Assembly: GCA_001899205.1 (NCBI GenBank)
Contig: MKVL01000015.1
Coordinates: 1-64,000 of the forward strand
From: Mesorhizobium sp. 65-26
GTDB lineage: Bacteria > Pseudomonadota > Alphaproteobacteria > Rhizobiales > Rhizobiaceae
Direction of reading: 5' to 3'
DNA: 64,000 nt
A model generated the notes under the pieces. The model saw nothing but the letters and a program-made list of their open reading frames with translations, searched no databases and was not told where the DNA came from. A program made the position numbers and the translations under genes. This document shows positions 8,875-17,844 of the stretch, piece after piece. Each line of letters opens with the position of its first letter. Within the stretch, counting starts at the first letter, position 1.

Positions 8875-8967
8875 GCGTCCCTACAGTGTTGATGCCGGCA
8901 AGATTTCAACTTGGCGGACACGATCAATGCCGCCGGAAAAGCCCGGCGCCAAACGGGAAACCATGAC

Positions 8968-9222
8968 ATGAAGACCATGATCCTTGCCTTCACCCTCGGC
9001 GCGATTGCCTTCGCCAGCCCCGTTTCCGCCTTCGCCGCTGCCACGCCGTGCGAAAACACGCTCAAGGAGCTGCGCGCCGCCGAAGCTTCGGCCAAGGTCA
9101 GCGACGCCGACAAGAAGAAGGTCTCCGACCTAGAAGCCAAGGGCATCGAGCGCTGCAACGCCGACGACGACAAGCGCGCCAACGACTTCTTCGCCCAGGC
9201 GATGAAGGTCCTCGGCAAGTAA
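8968..9222 (+). CDS. small exported hypothetical protein
   Basis: 84 residues. A clear signal peptide (MILAFTLGAIAFASPVSAFA) is followed by a charged, mostly helical mature part (LKELRAAEASAKVSDADKKK, FFAQAMKVLGK) with two cysteines (PCENT and ERCNAD) that could pair in the periplasm. Start chosen at the ATG at 8968, which gives the signal peptide a normal length. It lies 33 bp before the membrane protein gene on the same strand. Function unknown. Confidence 0.7.
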   Translation: MKTMILAFTLGAIAFASPVSAFAAATPCENTLKELRAAEASAKVSDADKKKVSDLEAKGIERCNADDDKRANDFFAQAMKVLGK

Positions 9223-9255
9223 GCCGGATCCCAGCTCGAACCAGAGGACACCGCC

Positions 9256-10053
9256 ATGCTTTCGTCAGCCGACCAACGCGTCGATACCGCCGCCCTCAAC
9301 CGGGTTCCGAACGTCACCGTCGATTTCTGGCTGATCAAGCTCATGGCGGTGACCATGGGCGAGACGGCCGCCGACTATCTGGCCGTCAATCTCGGCTTCG
9401 GGCTGACGGTCACCTCGCTGATCATGACCGCCGTTCTGGTGGTCGCCCTGGTCATCCAGTTCGCGCAGAAGCGCTATGTGCCCTGGGCCTACTGGCTGGC
9501 GGTGGTTCTCATCAGCGTCGTCGGCACGCTGGTCACCGACAATCTCGTCGACAATTTCGGCGTCCGCCTCGAAACCACGACCATCGTCTTCAGCGTCCTG
9601 CTCGCCGCCACCTTCGCTGTCTGGTACGCCAGCGAACGGACGCTTTCCATCCACACCATCGTCACCACCCGGCGCGAGATCTACTACTGGCTGGCGATCC
9701 TCTTCACCTTCTCGCTGGGCACGGCCGCCGGCGACCTCGTCGCCGAGCGCTTCGACATGGGCTACCTCGTGACCGGCCTGATGTTCGGCGGCGTCATCGT
9801 GGCCATCGCCATCGCCTATTACGGTCTGCGCCTCAACGCCATCCTCGCCTTCTGGCTGGCCTACATACTGACGCGGCCGCTCGGCGCTTCGTTCGGCGAC
9901 CTTCTCTCGCAGCCGGTCGAGTATGGCGGACTGGGCTTCGGCACCACCTTCACCAGCATTCTGTTCCTCGGCTGCATCATTGCTCTCGTCCTCTACATGA
10001 CGCTCAGGAAGAGCGCCGCCGAGAGCGAGCAGATCGCGCTCCAGTCCGAGTAG
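9256..10053 (+). CDS. COG4705-like multi-spanning membrane protein
   Basis: 265 residues with about seven to eight hydrophobic segments. Related stretches recur: FWLIKLMAVTMGETAADYL near residue 24, YWLAVVLISVVGTLVTDNLV near 80, YYWLAILFTFSLGTAAGDLVAE near 140 and FWLAYILTRPLGASFGDLL near 200. Each ends in a small-residue plus aspartate motif, so the protein looks built from four diverged repeats. This matches the uncharacterised membrane-anchored family COG4705 as I know it. It precedes the two-component genes on the same strand by about 120 bp. Transport of a small ion or metabolite is plausible from the buried aspartates, but this is inference. Confidence 0.75.
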   Translation: MLSSADQRVDTAALNRVPNVTVDFWLIKLMAVTMGETAADYLAVNLGFGLTVTSLIMTAVLVVALVIQFAQKRYVPWAYWLAVVLISVVGTLVTDNLVDNFGVRLETTTIVFSVLLAATFAVWYASERTLSIHTIVTTRREIYYWLAILFTFSLGTAAGDLVAERFDMGYLVTGLMFGGVIVAIAIAYYGLRLNAILAFWLAYILTRPLGASFGDLLSQPVEYGGLGFGTTFTSILFLGCIIALVLYMTLRKSAAESEQIALQSE

Positions 10054-10172
10054 CCGACCAAGTGGCCAGTACTGTTTGTGTTTGAAGTTCGCCGCCGCCG
10101 GTGCCATCAATATGTCCATCATGAGAACCATAGCGCCGGCCGCGGCGAGGCCGCGGCAACAGCAGGACAGTA

Positions 10173-10853
10173 ATGCGGCTTCTTCTCGTTGAGGACGACC
10201 CACGAACCGCCGACTACGTCGTCAGGGGCCTGACCGAGGCCGGGCATGTCTGCGACCTCCTGCGCAACGGCCACGACGCCTTGTTCGCGGCGACGCGTGG
10301 CGGCTATGACGTCATCATCGCCGACCGCATGGTGCCGGGCCTCGACGGCCTGTCGATGATCAAGGCGGTGCGCGCCGCCGGCGTTCGGACGCCGGCGATC
10401 TTCCTGACCTCGATCGGCGGCGTCGACGACCGGGTGGAGGGGCTGGAGGCCGGCGGCGACGACTATCTCGTCAAGCCCTTCGCCTTCTCCGAACTGCTGG
10501 CCCGCGTGCATGCGCTCGGCCGGCGGCCGGCCGCGCAGGAGCAGAAGACCACCCTGCGCATCGCCGACCTCGAGATGGACCTGATCATGCGCCGCGTCAC
10601 GCGTCAGGGCCAGCCGATCGACCTGCAGCCGCGCGAGTTCAGCCTGCTCGAGGTGCTGATGCGCGGCGAAGGCAGGGTCATCACCCGCACCATGCTTCTG
10701 GAACGGGTCTGGGACTTCCATTTCGACCCCAAGACCAGCGTCGTCGAGACGCATATCAGCCGCCTGCGCGCCAAGATCGACAAGCCGTTCGACGTTCAGC
10801 TCATCCACACCGTCCGCAGCACCGGCTACAGCCTGCATGCCCCGTTGACATGA
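10173..10853 (+). CDS. OmpR/PhoB-family response regulator
   Basis: 226 residues. The receiver domain has the acidic pair at 8-9 (VEDD), the phosphoacceptor Asp51 (IIADRMVPG), Thr79 (FLTS) and Lys101 (VKPFAFSEL). A C-terminal winged helix spans about 130-225 (LQPREFSLLEVLM, VETHISRLRAKID, HTVRSTGYSL). The CusR/CopR/QseB-like branch is the closest in style. It overlaps the kinase gene by 4 bp (ATGA). Its likely sites are the TTAC-N6-GTAT boxes at 12309, 17827 and 19715 (inference from position and the shared pattern). Confidence 0.95.
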   Translation: MRLLLVEDDPRTADYVVRGLTEAGHVCDLLRNGHDALFAATRGGYDVIIADRMVPGLDGLSMIKAVRAAGVRTPAIFLTSIGGVDDRVEGLEAGGDDYLVKPFAFSELLARVHALGRRPAAQEQKTTLRIADLEMDLIMRRVTRQGQPIDLQPREFSLLEVLMRGEGRVITRTMLLERVWDFHFDPKTSVVETHISRLRAKIDKPFDVQLIHTVRSTGYSLHAPLT

Positions 10854-12229
10854 CCGGGCCCCGGCTCAGCCTGCTGCGCAGCACACCGTTCCGGCTGGCG
10901 CTGACATTCGCGTTTCTCTTTGTGCTGGCCTTCGTGCTGTCGGGCGCGATCGTCTATCAGCTGATGAGCGCCGACCTCGCCGACCGCCTCGACGAGACGA
11001 TCATGGAAACCTACAAGGTGGTGGCGCAGACCTATGCCGGGCACGACCTCGAGGACCTCGTCTCCACGGTCGACGCCCACGCCAAGCTCAGCGGCAGGAA
11101 GGAGCAGCTCTTCTCGCTGACCGGTCCCGACGGCCGCCATCTGGCCGGCAATTTCACCGCCGCCGGCCTGCCGGAAGGGTTCTCCATGTTCGGCGGCGCC
11201 GTGCCCGGAATTCCGCATGGCGTCGCCTACCGCGCCTATTCAGGCCCGGTCGGCGGCAACCATCTCGCCGTCGCCTTCAGCCTGTCAGAAACGGAGGAGC
11301 TGGAGACCATCCTGATGATGAGCTTCGGCTGGGGAACCCTGATCATCACCGGCCTGGCGGTGGCGGGCGGCGCCGTGCTGGCCTCGCGCGTCCAGCGCCG
11401 GCTCGACGGCATCGCCGCCACCATGGTCGACGTCTCGCACGGGCGGCTCGGCGCGCGCATTCCGCTGATCGGCAATGGCGATGACATCGACAGCGTCTCG
11501 CGTCAGATCAACGGCGCGCTCGACCGGCTGTCGGCCCTGGTCGAGGGCATGAAGCAGGTCAGCACCGACATTGCCCACGATCTCAAGACGCCGCTGAACC
11601 GCCTGCAGATGATCCTCGACGCCGCCGCGCGCAAGACCGCGTCCGGACAGGACATTTCCGAGGACCTTGTGGAGGCGCGCCTGGAAAGCCTGCAGATCAA
11701 CGAGACCTTCGACGCGCTGCTACGCATCGCCCAGATCGAGGCCGGCGCCCGCAAGGCGCGCTTCACCGACCTGCAGCTCGGCGAATTGGTCGAGATGATC
11801 GCCGAGATCTACACCGACGTCGCCGAGGACGACGGCAAGTCTCTTTCCGCTACCGTCGCGCCGGGCGCGGATGGCTGGATCCATGGTGATCGCGAGCTCC
11901 TGACGCAGCTTTTCGCCAACCTCGTCGAGAACGCCATGCGGCATTGCCCGCGCGGCACGGCGATTGCGCTCTCGGTGACGCGGCGGACCGGCCATATCCT
12001 CGCCGAAGTCAGTGACAACGGTCCTGGCATTCCGGCCGAGGAGCGCGATAAAGTCTTCCAGCGGCTCTACAGGCTGGATGACAGCCGCTCCACGCCTGGC
12101 TCCGGCCTCGGCCTCAGCCTGGTGCGGGCGATCGCCGACCTGCATGGCGCCTCCATCGGACTGGAGGACCGGCACCCCGGCCTTGCCGTGATCGTCAGCT
12201 TTCCGATGGTGCGGCCGGCTGCGGCATAA
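10850..12229 (+). CDS. sensor histidine kinase
   Basis: 459 residues. A membrane segment at about 15-38, a periplasmic sensor loop of about 120 residues, a second membrane segment at about 160-180, then a HAMP region with DDIDSVSRQINGALDRLS. The dimerisation domain carries the phosphorylated His243 (STDIAHDLKTPLNRL), followed by the ATP-binding N box (NLVENAMRH), the G1 box (SDNGPGIP) and the G2 box (GSGLGLSLVRAI). It is translationally coupled to the response regulator. The periplasmic loop has no recognised ligand domain, so the signal is unknown. Neighbouring genes point to envelope stress or cationic compounds (inference). Confidence 0.95.
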   Translation: MTGPRLSLLRSTPFRLALTFAFLFVLAFVLSGAIVYQLMSADLADRLDETIMETYKVVAQTYAGHDLEDLVSTVDAHAKLSGRKEQLFSLTGPDGRHLAGNFTAAGLPEGFSMFGGAVPGIPHGVAYRAYSGPVGGNHLAVAFSLSETEELETILMMSFGWGTLIITGLAVAGGAVLASRVQRRLDGIAATMVDVSHGRLGARIPLIGNGDDIDSVSRQINGALDRLSALVEGMKQVSTDIAHDLKTPLNRLQMILDAAARKTASGQDISEDLVEARLESLQINETFDALLRIAQIEAGARKARFTDLQLGELVEMIAEIYTDVAEDDGKSLSATVAPGADGWIHGDRELLTQLFANLVENAMRHCPRGTAIALSVTRRTGHILAEVSDNGPGIPAEERDKVFQRLYRLDDSRSTPGSGLGLSLVRAIADLHGASIGLEDRHPGLAVIVSFPMVRPAAA

Positions 12230-12308
12230 TGCATCCGGAAGAACACGCGCCCGCGAAGAGCGACCCGCAACTGGCGAGCCAGGAGACGATCGGCGCACGG
12301 ATTGCAAG

Positions 12309-12349
12309 CTTACCGATCCGTATATGGCGGGCGACCTTCCCGTAATTCT
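12309..12349 (+). promoter_or_regulatory. promoter with response-regulator box (copy C) for the ABC exporter operon
   Basis: CTTACCGATCCGTAT at 12309-12323, then 19 nt, then TAATTCT (12343-12349) as -10, followed by GGGGCG. The box overlaps where the -35 should be, as for an activated promoter. The predicted transcript starts near 12356, about 45 nt before the gene at 12400. The same box and spacing occur at 17801-17841 and 19689-19729. Confidence 0.7.
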
Positions 12350-12399
12350 GGGGCGCGATACTGAATGCGCGCTCCATTGAGTTGGAAAGGTCGTTCAGG

Positions 12400-12996
12400 A
12401 TGAGGCTTCCCTCTCGAGAATTCCGCCAGGTTTCGGTCGCCCTTGTGCTTGGCGCTTGCGCCGGCGTCACCATGCCGATGCTCGGCATTTCCCCGGCGTT
12501 CGCCGTCGAACAGGCGGTGCCGGCGGAGAAGAACCCGCCCGGCGACATTCCCGACACGCAAGTCTTCATCGACTATGCCTCGCCGCTGGGCTTTTCGGTC
12601 AAGGTGCCGGAAGGATGGGCGCGATCCGACCTCGCCGACGGCGTGAGCTTCGTCGACAAGCTGGACGGTGTCGCCGTCTCGATCGCGAAAGCCGACGCAG
12701 CGCCAACCGCCGCGAGCGCGGACACAAGCAATCTGTCGCTGTTCGGGAAACCCGAGCGCGCCGTCAAGGTAAGCTCAATCAAGGCGGTCAGGCTGCCGGC
12801 GGGCCAGGCCATACGTATCGTCTACACATCCAATTCCGAGCCTAACGCCGTGACCAGCACGCAGGTCCGTCTCGAGAACGAACGATACCTGTTCTTCCGG
12901 AACGGCAAGCTGGCGACGCTGGAATTCTTCGCGCCCAAGGGCGCGGACAATGTCGACCAGTGGCAGTTGATGTCGAATTCGTTCAGGTGGAACTGA
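12400..12996 (+). CDS. exported hypothetical protein of the ABC exporter operon
   Basis: 198 residues from the ATG at 12400 (GGAAAGG ribosome site 9 nt before). Signal peptide VALVLGACAGVTMPMLGISPAFA, then a soluble alpha/beta domain (FIDYASPLGFSVKVPEGWARSDL ... LMSNSFRWN) that looks like a lipid- or cargo-binding periplasmic fold of the kind starting with a PxGFSVKVPEGW strand. It ends one base before the first ATPase gene and is probably the periplasmic partner of the transporter (inference from context). No named family recognised. Confidence 0.75.
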   Translation: MRLPSREFRQVSVALVLGACAGVTMPMLGISPAFAVEQAVPAEKNPPGDIPDTQVFIDYASPLGFSVKVPEGWARSDLADGVSFVDKLDGVAVSIAKADAAPTAASADTSNLSLFGKPERAVKVSSIKAVRLPAGQAIRIVYTSNSEPNAVTSTQVRLENERYLFFRNGKLATLEFFAPKGADNVDQWQLMSNSFRWN

Positions 12997-12997
12997 C

Positions 12998-13660
12998 ATG
13001 CCGGCGCTCGAGGCGCACGAGATCTACCGGTTCTTTCATGTTGGTGACGACGAGACAGCCGCGTTGCGCGGCGTCAGCCTGCGTCTGTCGAGGGGCGAGA
13101 CGGTTGCCGTCGTCGGGCCGTCGGGCAGCGGCAAGTCCACCCTGCTGGCGTGCCTGACCGGGCTGGACGAACCGGATGGCGGTTATGTCGAAGTTGCCGG
13201 CACGCGGCTTTCCAGGCGCCCGGAAACAGAGCGTGCCGGGCTGCGCGCCGCTCACTTCGGCATCCTGCTCCAGGCCGGCAATCTCTTCCCGCACCTGACG
13301 GTCCAGCAGAATATCCGTCTGCAGATGCTGCTCGCCGGAAAACCCGATCGGCGACGCGTCGGCGAGCTCCTCGACAGCCTCGGCCTCCTGGTCCGGGCCG
13401 ACGCGTTTCCAATCGAACTTTCGGGCGGCGAAACGGCGCGCGCCGGCCTGGGAGTGGCGCTGGCGGCGGACCCTCTGATCCTGGTCGCCGACGAACCCAC
13501 CGCCGAAATCGACCGTTTCGCCGAAACGCAGTTGATCGACCATTTCGAGACGCGTCGCCGCAAGGGCCTGGCGACGCTGATCGCAACCCACAGCGACGCG
13601 CTGGCGCGTCATGCCGATCGCATCGTCAGGCTCAGGGACGGAAAGGTGGACAATGACTGA
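12998..13660 (+). CDS. ABC transporter ATP-binding protein (LolD/MacB type, degenerate signature)
   Basis: 220 residues. Walker A GPSGSGKST at about 38-46, Q-loop FGILLQAGNLFPHLTV, Walker B LILVADEPT and H-loop IATHSDA. The signature reads ELSGGETARAGLG, so the usual glutamine of LSGGQ is glutamate and the next positions also deviate. It is the first of two separate ATPase genes and overlaps the second by 8 bp. The class exports or extracts lipids, lipoproteins or peptides from the inner membrane. The altered signature suggests one of the two ATP sites is weak. Confidence 0.93.
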   Translation: MPALEAHEIYRFFHVGDDETAALRGVSLRLSRGETVAVVGPSGSGKSTLLACLTGLDEPDGGYVEVAGTRLSRRPETERAGLRAAHFGILLQAGNLFPHLTVQQNIRLQMLLAGKPDRRRVGELLDSLGLLVRADAFPIELSGGETARAGLGVALAADPLILVADEPTAEIDRFAETQLIDHFETRRRKGLATLIATHSDALARHADRIVRLRDGKVDND

Positions 13661-14333
13661 TGTGCTGGTGGTGGCAAAAAGCGTCCGCCGCGAATTCCCG
13701 GACGGACGTTACGGCACCAACGTCGTCCTGCGCGACGTCGACTGTCGGATCGCCTCGGGGGCACGCATCGCCCTGACCGGCCCCTCCGGCAGCGGCAAGA
13801 CCACACTGCTTCATCTGCTGGGCGGCCTGGACCGGCCGACGCATGGCAGCATCGACTGGCCTGGCCTCGGGCCGTTCGACGAGCTCAGGCCGCGACATGT
13901 CGGCTTCGTTTTCCAGGCTCCCAGTCTCTTTCCCGCTCTGACGGTCCTCCAGAATGTGGAGTTGCCCGCGGTTCTTGCCGGCGAGGATATCCAGGCCGGT
14001 AGCATGGCGGCCAGGCTGCTTGAGGCGTTCGGCCTTGGCGGTCTCGCCGGCAAACTGCCGGAGGAGCTGTCCGGCGGGCAGGCGCAACGGGTGGCAATGG
14101 TTCGCGCCCTGCTGCTCGGGCCGGGTCTCCTGCTTGCCGACGAGCCGACCGGGCAATTGGACAGCAGGACCGCTCAACTGTTCTTCGACACCGTACTCGA
14201 TTGCCTCGAGGGCAGCGGCGCGGCCCTGGTGGTGGCGACGCATGACGAGACAGTCGCGGCGCGCATGGCAACGCGCTGGATCATGGACCATGGCTTACTG
14301 TTCACCGAGCCGTGGCGGGGCAGGATGCCATGA
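13653..14333 (+). CDS. ABC transporter ATP-binding protein (canonical)
   Basis: 226 residues from the ATG at 13653, inside the end of the previous gene. Walker A GPSGSGKTT, Q-loop FVFQAPSLFPALTV, canonical signature ELSGGQAQRVAMVRALLLGP, Walker B LLLADEPTGQLDS and H-loop VATHDE. It pairs with the degenerate ATPase before it and the permease after it, and its stop overlaps the permease start (ATGA). LolD/MacB class. Substrate unknown. Confidence 0.94.
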   Translation: MTDVLVVAKSVRREFPDGRYGTNVVLRDVDCRIASGARIALTGPSGSGKTTLLHLLGGLDRPTHGSIDWPGLGPFDELRPRHVGFVFQAPSLFPALTVLQNVELPAVLAGEDIQAGSMAARLLEAFGLGGLAGKLPEELSGGQAQRVAMVRALLLGPGLLLADEPTGQLDSRTAQLFFDTVLDCLEGSGAALVVATHDETVAARMATRWIMDHGLLFTEPWRGRMP

Positions 14334-16984
14334 TGCTGGCGCTGTGGGTGCGTGGCGTGCTCGCGCGGCGCTTCATGCGCGTGGCGGGCACGGCCGCTGG
14401 CGTCGCCCTGACCGTCGCGCTGCTGGCGACCTTGACGCTTTTTCTTCTCGGTGCCGGCGCTTCCATGACGGCCCGCGCCATATCGGCCGTGTCGATCGAC
14501 TGGCAGGTTCAGCTCATCCCGGGCGCCGATCCGGACGCCGTCGCCAAGGTGCTGGAGACGACCGCCGACGTCAGGGCCACCCATAGGGTGCGGTACGCCG
14601 ACATCGCCGGGCTTGAGGCGCGGACCGGCGATACCACCCAGACCACCGGCCCGGGACAGGCAATAGCCTTCGACGACAGCTATTCGAAGGATTTCCCGGC
14701 GGAGATCCGGTCGCTTTCCGGCAGCGCAGACGGCGTTCTGGTGGCCCAGCAGACAGCCGCCAATCTCCACGTCGGTCCGGGCGATATGATCGTCATCAGG
14801 CGGTCGGGCGGGCTGCCTCCGGCCAGCGTCCGGATCGCGGGCGTGGTCGATCTGCCGGATGCCGACTCGCTGTTCCAGTTGCCGGGCCTGCCACCCCGGG
14901 CGGCGCCGCAGGCGCCACCCGACAACGTTCTGGTCCTGCCGGCGGAGGACTGGCGCAAACTGTTCGGCTCTCCTGACACGCCGCATCCGGAAAGCACCCG
15001 CCTGCAGCTGCATGTCCGGCTTGCCCATGGCTCGTTGCCCGCCGATCCGACCGCTGCCTACGCCTTTGCCACCGGAAAGAAGCGGAACCTCGAGATTGGC
15101 CTCGCGGGGCAGGCCGTGGTCGCCGACAATCTCGGCGCCCGTCTCGATGCCGTCCGCCAGGACGCGCTCTACGTGTCGGTGCTCTTCCTCTTCCTCGGCG
15201 TGCCTGGCATCGCGCTCGCAATCGCGCTCACGATGGCGGTAACAATGTCGACCGCCGGCGGCAGGCGGATCGAGCAGGCACTGCTCCGCGTTCGCGGAGC
15301 GCCGATGCGCCGGATCCTGATCCTGTCCGCCGCCGAGGCGATGGTTGCCAGCATCGGCGGGATCGCGCTCGGGCTGGCATGCGCGCTGTACTTCCTCGGC
15401 TTCGTTCCGGGACTGCGCGACAATTCGGCCTCTGCCGGCACGACGCTGCTCCTCGTCGCGATGGCCGGGCTGCTCGTCGGGCTTGCGGCATACCTCCTTC
15501 CGGCGTGGCGCGACGCCCGGCTGATTGCGACCGGCCAGGCGCGACGCGCGGTGATCCGGACAACGACGCCGCTCTGGCAGCGGCTATGGCTGGACCTCGC
15601 GCTGCTCGCCGCGGCCGGATTCTTCTTCTGGCAGCAGGCCAGCACCGGCTACCAGATCGTCCTGGCTCCGGAGGGCGTGGCGGCGACATCGGTCGACTAC
15701 AAGGCCTTCATCGCCCCGGCATTGTTCTGGACCGGCATGGCGCTGCTCACCATTCGGCTCTCGGGCCGGATCATCGCGCGCAACGGCAGGCCACTTCGCG
15801 CGCTCATTGCCCCGGTCTGTGGGCCGCTTGCCGCCATCGTCGCCGCGGCGCTTTCGAGACAGGCGTCGCGCCTGACCCTGGGCATCGCCATGACCGCGCT
15901 GGCGATATCCTTCGCCACGTCGACCGCGATCTTCAACGAAACCTACAACGCGCAGGCGCGTGTCGATGCGGAACTGACCAACGGTTCCGACGTGACTGTT
16001 TTCGGCACAACGGACCGGCCGGCCGGAGCGCAGCTGGCGGCACTGGAGCAATTGCCCGAGACAGCGGCGGCGGAGCCCATGCAGCATCGTTTCGCCTATG
16101 TCGGCGCCGACCTGCAGGATCTCTACGGCATCGATCCCAGACGTATCGGGCAGGCGACGACACTGTCCGACGCCTATTTCGACGGTACCGCCGCCGACGT
16201 GCTCGGGCGGCTGGCGTCGACCCCCGATGGCGTCCTGGTTTCCGAAGAAACCGTTCAGGACTTCCAGCTGCAGCCCGGCGACACCATCAATCTGCGGCTG
16301 ATCAACGCCAGGGATCATCAATACCACCCCGTCGCGTTTCGCTTCGTCGGCATCGCGCGCGAGTTTCCGACGGCGCCCAGGGATTCCTTCCTGGTCGCCA
16401 ACGCCGCCTATGTCGGTCGCATGACCGGGTCGGACGCCGCCGAATATGTCCTCATGCGGTCAAGGGGAGATCCCACCGCGCTTGCCCGGCAGGCTTCGAC
16501 GGAGCTCTCCTTCGATCCGCCGCTGAAGGTCGCCGATATCGGCGAGGCAACGCGGCTGATCGGCTCCAGCCTGACGGCGGTCAATCTGCGGGGCCTGACC
16601 ACGGTCGAGCTGAGTTTTTCCGCCGTCATGGCCGCCGCCTCCGCGGGCCTGATGCTGGCGCTGGGCTTCGTCGAGCGGCGACGGACCTTTTCCATCCTCG
16701 GCGCGATTGGTGCCAGGCCCGGGCAACTCGCGGCCTTCCTTTGGGCCGAGGGCGTGCTGGTCGTCACCGGCGGCATCCTGTTCGGGCTGGCCTCGGGAAT
16801 CGCCACCGCCTGGATGCTGGTCAAGCTGCTGACAGGCGTCTTCGACCCGCCACCGCAGGCGCTCTCGGTTCCCTGGCTCTATCTGGGGACGATGCTGGGC
16901 CTTCTGATCGCCTCGGTCGCCGCGGCCGTCCTCTTCACGAGGCCCCGGCCGGGGCACGACGCGGAGCGCCTGCGCGATTTCTAG
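14330..16984 (+). CDS. FtsX-like ABC transporter permease (double-length)
   Basis: 884 residues. The first membrane segment is at about 25-45 and is followed by a large periplasmic domain (about 50-280). A block of six to eight membrane segments at about 280-560 follows, then a second periplasmic domain (about 565-765) and three closing segments with the FtsX-type VERRRTFSILGAIGARPGQLAAFLWAEG loop. This is two FtsX/MacB half-permeases fused, as in YbbP-type exporters. It therefore needs no second permease gene, consistent with the operon of two ATPases and one permease. The start at 14330 overlaps the ATPase stop. Confidence 0.93.
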   Translation: MMLALWVRGVLARRFMRVAGTAAGVALTVALLATLTLFLLGAGASMTARAISAVSIDWQVQLIPGADPDAVAKVLETTADVRATHRVRYADIAGLEARTGDTTQTTGPGQAIAFDDSYSKDFPAEIRSLSGSADGVLVAQQTAANLHVGPGDMIVIRRSGGLPPASVRIAGVVDLPDADSLFQLPGLPPRAAPQAPPDNVLVLPAEDWRKLFGSPDTPHPESTRLQLHVRLAHGSLPADPTAAYAFATGKKRNLEIGLAGQAVVADNLGARLDAVRQDALYVSVLFLFLGVPGIALAIALTMAVTMSTAGGRRIEQALLRVRGAPMRRILILSAAEAMVASIGGIALGLACALYFLGFVPGLRDNSASAGTTLLLVAMAGLLVGLAAYLLPAWRDARLIATGQARRAVIRTTTPLWQRLWLDLALLAAAGFFFWQQASTGYQIVLAPEGVAATSVDYKAFIAPALFWTGMALLTIRLSGRIIARNGRPLRALIAPVCGPLAAIVAAALSRQASRLTLGIAMTALAISFATSTAIFNETYNAQARVDAELTNGSDVTVFGTTDRPAGAQLAALEQLPETAAAEPMQHRFAYVGADLQDLYGIDPRRIGQATTLSDAYFDGTAADVLGRLASTPDGVLVSEETVQDFQLQPGDTINLRLINARDHQYHPVAFRFVGIAREFPTAPRDSFLVANAAYVGRMTGSDAAEYVLMRSRGDPTALARQASTELSFDPPLKVADIGEATRLIGSSLTAVNLRGLTTVELSFSAVMAAASAGLMLALGFVERRRTFSILGAIGARPGQLAAFLWAEGVLVVTGGILFGLASGIATAWMLVKLLTGVFDPPPQALSVPWLYLGTMLGLLIASVAAAVLFTRPRPGHDAERLRDF

Positions 16985-17073
16985 AGCATCTTGCGAAGCT
17001 GGTCGACATTTCCTGGAATTGCCGGAGCAATCCCCGGATGGGATACGCAACGGTCACGCGCGGCACAGGAAGC

Positions 17074-17625
17074 TTACAGGATGCCGGTGACGAACCGGTC
17101 CAGCGCCGTGTTTTCCCGATAGGCGGCGCGCACCAGCAGGGCGGCCATCACCGCTGTCGCCGCGCCACCGATGATGTCGCTGACATAATGCGTTCCGAGA
17201 TAGACGCGCGAGAACGATATGATGATGGCTGCCGCCAGGAAAGCCGCCCCTCGGCCACGCTGCCCGAGCAGCAGGAAGGCCGCCGCGATGGCGAAGCTCG
17301 CCGTCGCATGGTCGGACGGAAAGGAGAAGTCGGCGGTAGGCTCGATGATCAGCCGCGAGACATGCGCCTCATAGGGGCGGGCCCTCTGGATGAACAACAG
17401 CACGAGCTGGTTGATGCCGAGGCCGATCAGGAAGGTAAGGCCGGACGCCACCAGCACGTGGCGGGTCGGCAGGTCGCGCCGCGGCAGCCACCATTGCACG
17501 GCGACCGCGAGCACCATGAGTGGCACGCCGATGGTCGAGATCCAGATCATCAGGTTGTCGGCGGCCGGCGAGAGCCCGGCCCAGCCATTGATCCAGCCGG
17601 TGATGGCGGCGTCTTTTTCATACAT
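17074..17625 (-). CDS. PAP2 family phosphatase (undecaprenyl-diphosphatase-like)
   Basis: 183 residues and five to six membrane segments. Phosphatase motifs: RARPY at about 81-85 (the lysine usual at the start of motif 1 is a leucine here), PSDHATASF at about 103-111 with catalytic His106, and SRVYLGTHYVSDI at about 139-151 with Arg140, His146 and Asp150. The PSDH variant is common in BcrC/YbjG-type undecaprenyl-diphosphate phosphatases, but LpxE-type lipid A phosphatases belong to the same superfamily. A response-regulator promoter lies about 175 nt upstream (17801-17841). Confidence 0.88.
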   Translation of the reverse strand: MYEKDAAITGWINGWAGLSPAADNLMIWISTIGVPLMVLAVAVQWWLPRRDLPTRHVLVASGLTFLIGLGINQLVLLFIQRARPYEAHVSRLIIEPTADFSFPSDHATASFAIAAAFLLLGQRGRGAAFLAAAIIISFSRVYLGTHYVSDIIGGAATAVMAALLVRAAYRENTALDRFVTGIL

Positions 17626-17800
17626 CAGTGGAGATTTTCCTTATGAGTGCCGGCTGGAGCGCCGCGTCGCTGGCGCCACGCCGGGTTCTGCGCGCGTTTC
17701 GGGGCGACCCTTTCCGGATCTTGCCCCGCGCGTTCTTTTTTCGGATACCCGGCCAGCGCCGGATGGCCGTCACCACACCCGCAAAATGCGACGACGCCTT

Positions 17801-17841
17801 TAGCATGCCAGATCTTAGCTGACTGCATACAAATCGGTAAG
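17801..17841 (-). promoter_or_regulatory. promoter with response-regulator box (copy B) for the PAP2 gene
   Basis: On the reverse strand CTTACCGATTTGTAT (17841-17827), 19 nt, then CATGCTA (17807-17801) followed by AAGGCG. The 15-bp box is identical to copy A and differs by two bases from copy C. The predicted start near 17795 leaves a leader of about 170 nt before the PAP2 ATG. No convincing ORF was seen in the leader. Confidence 0.7.
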
Positions 17842-17844
17842 GAA

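Noticed and set aside
17625-17807. Possible leader peptides starting at ATGCTAAAGGCG and ATGCTAGAGGCG in the PAP2 and GT39 leaders
   Set aside because: The ATGCTA lies in the -10 position of the aligned promoters, and copy C has TAATTCT instead, so it is a promoter element rather than a start codon. The frames downstream are unrelated.
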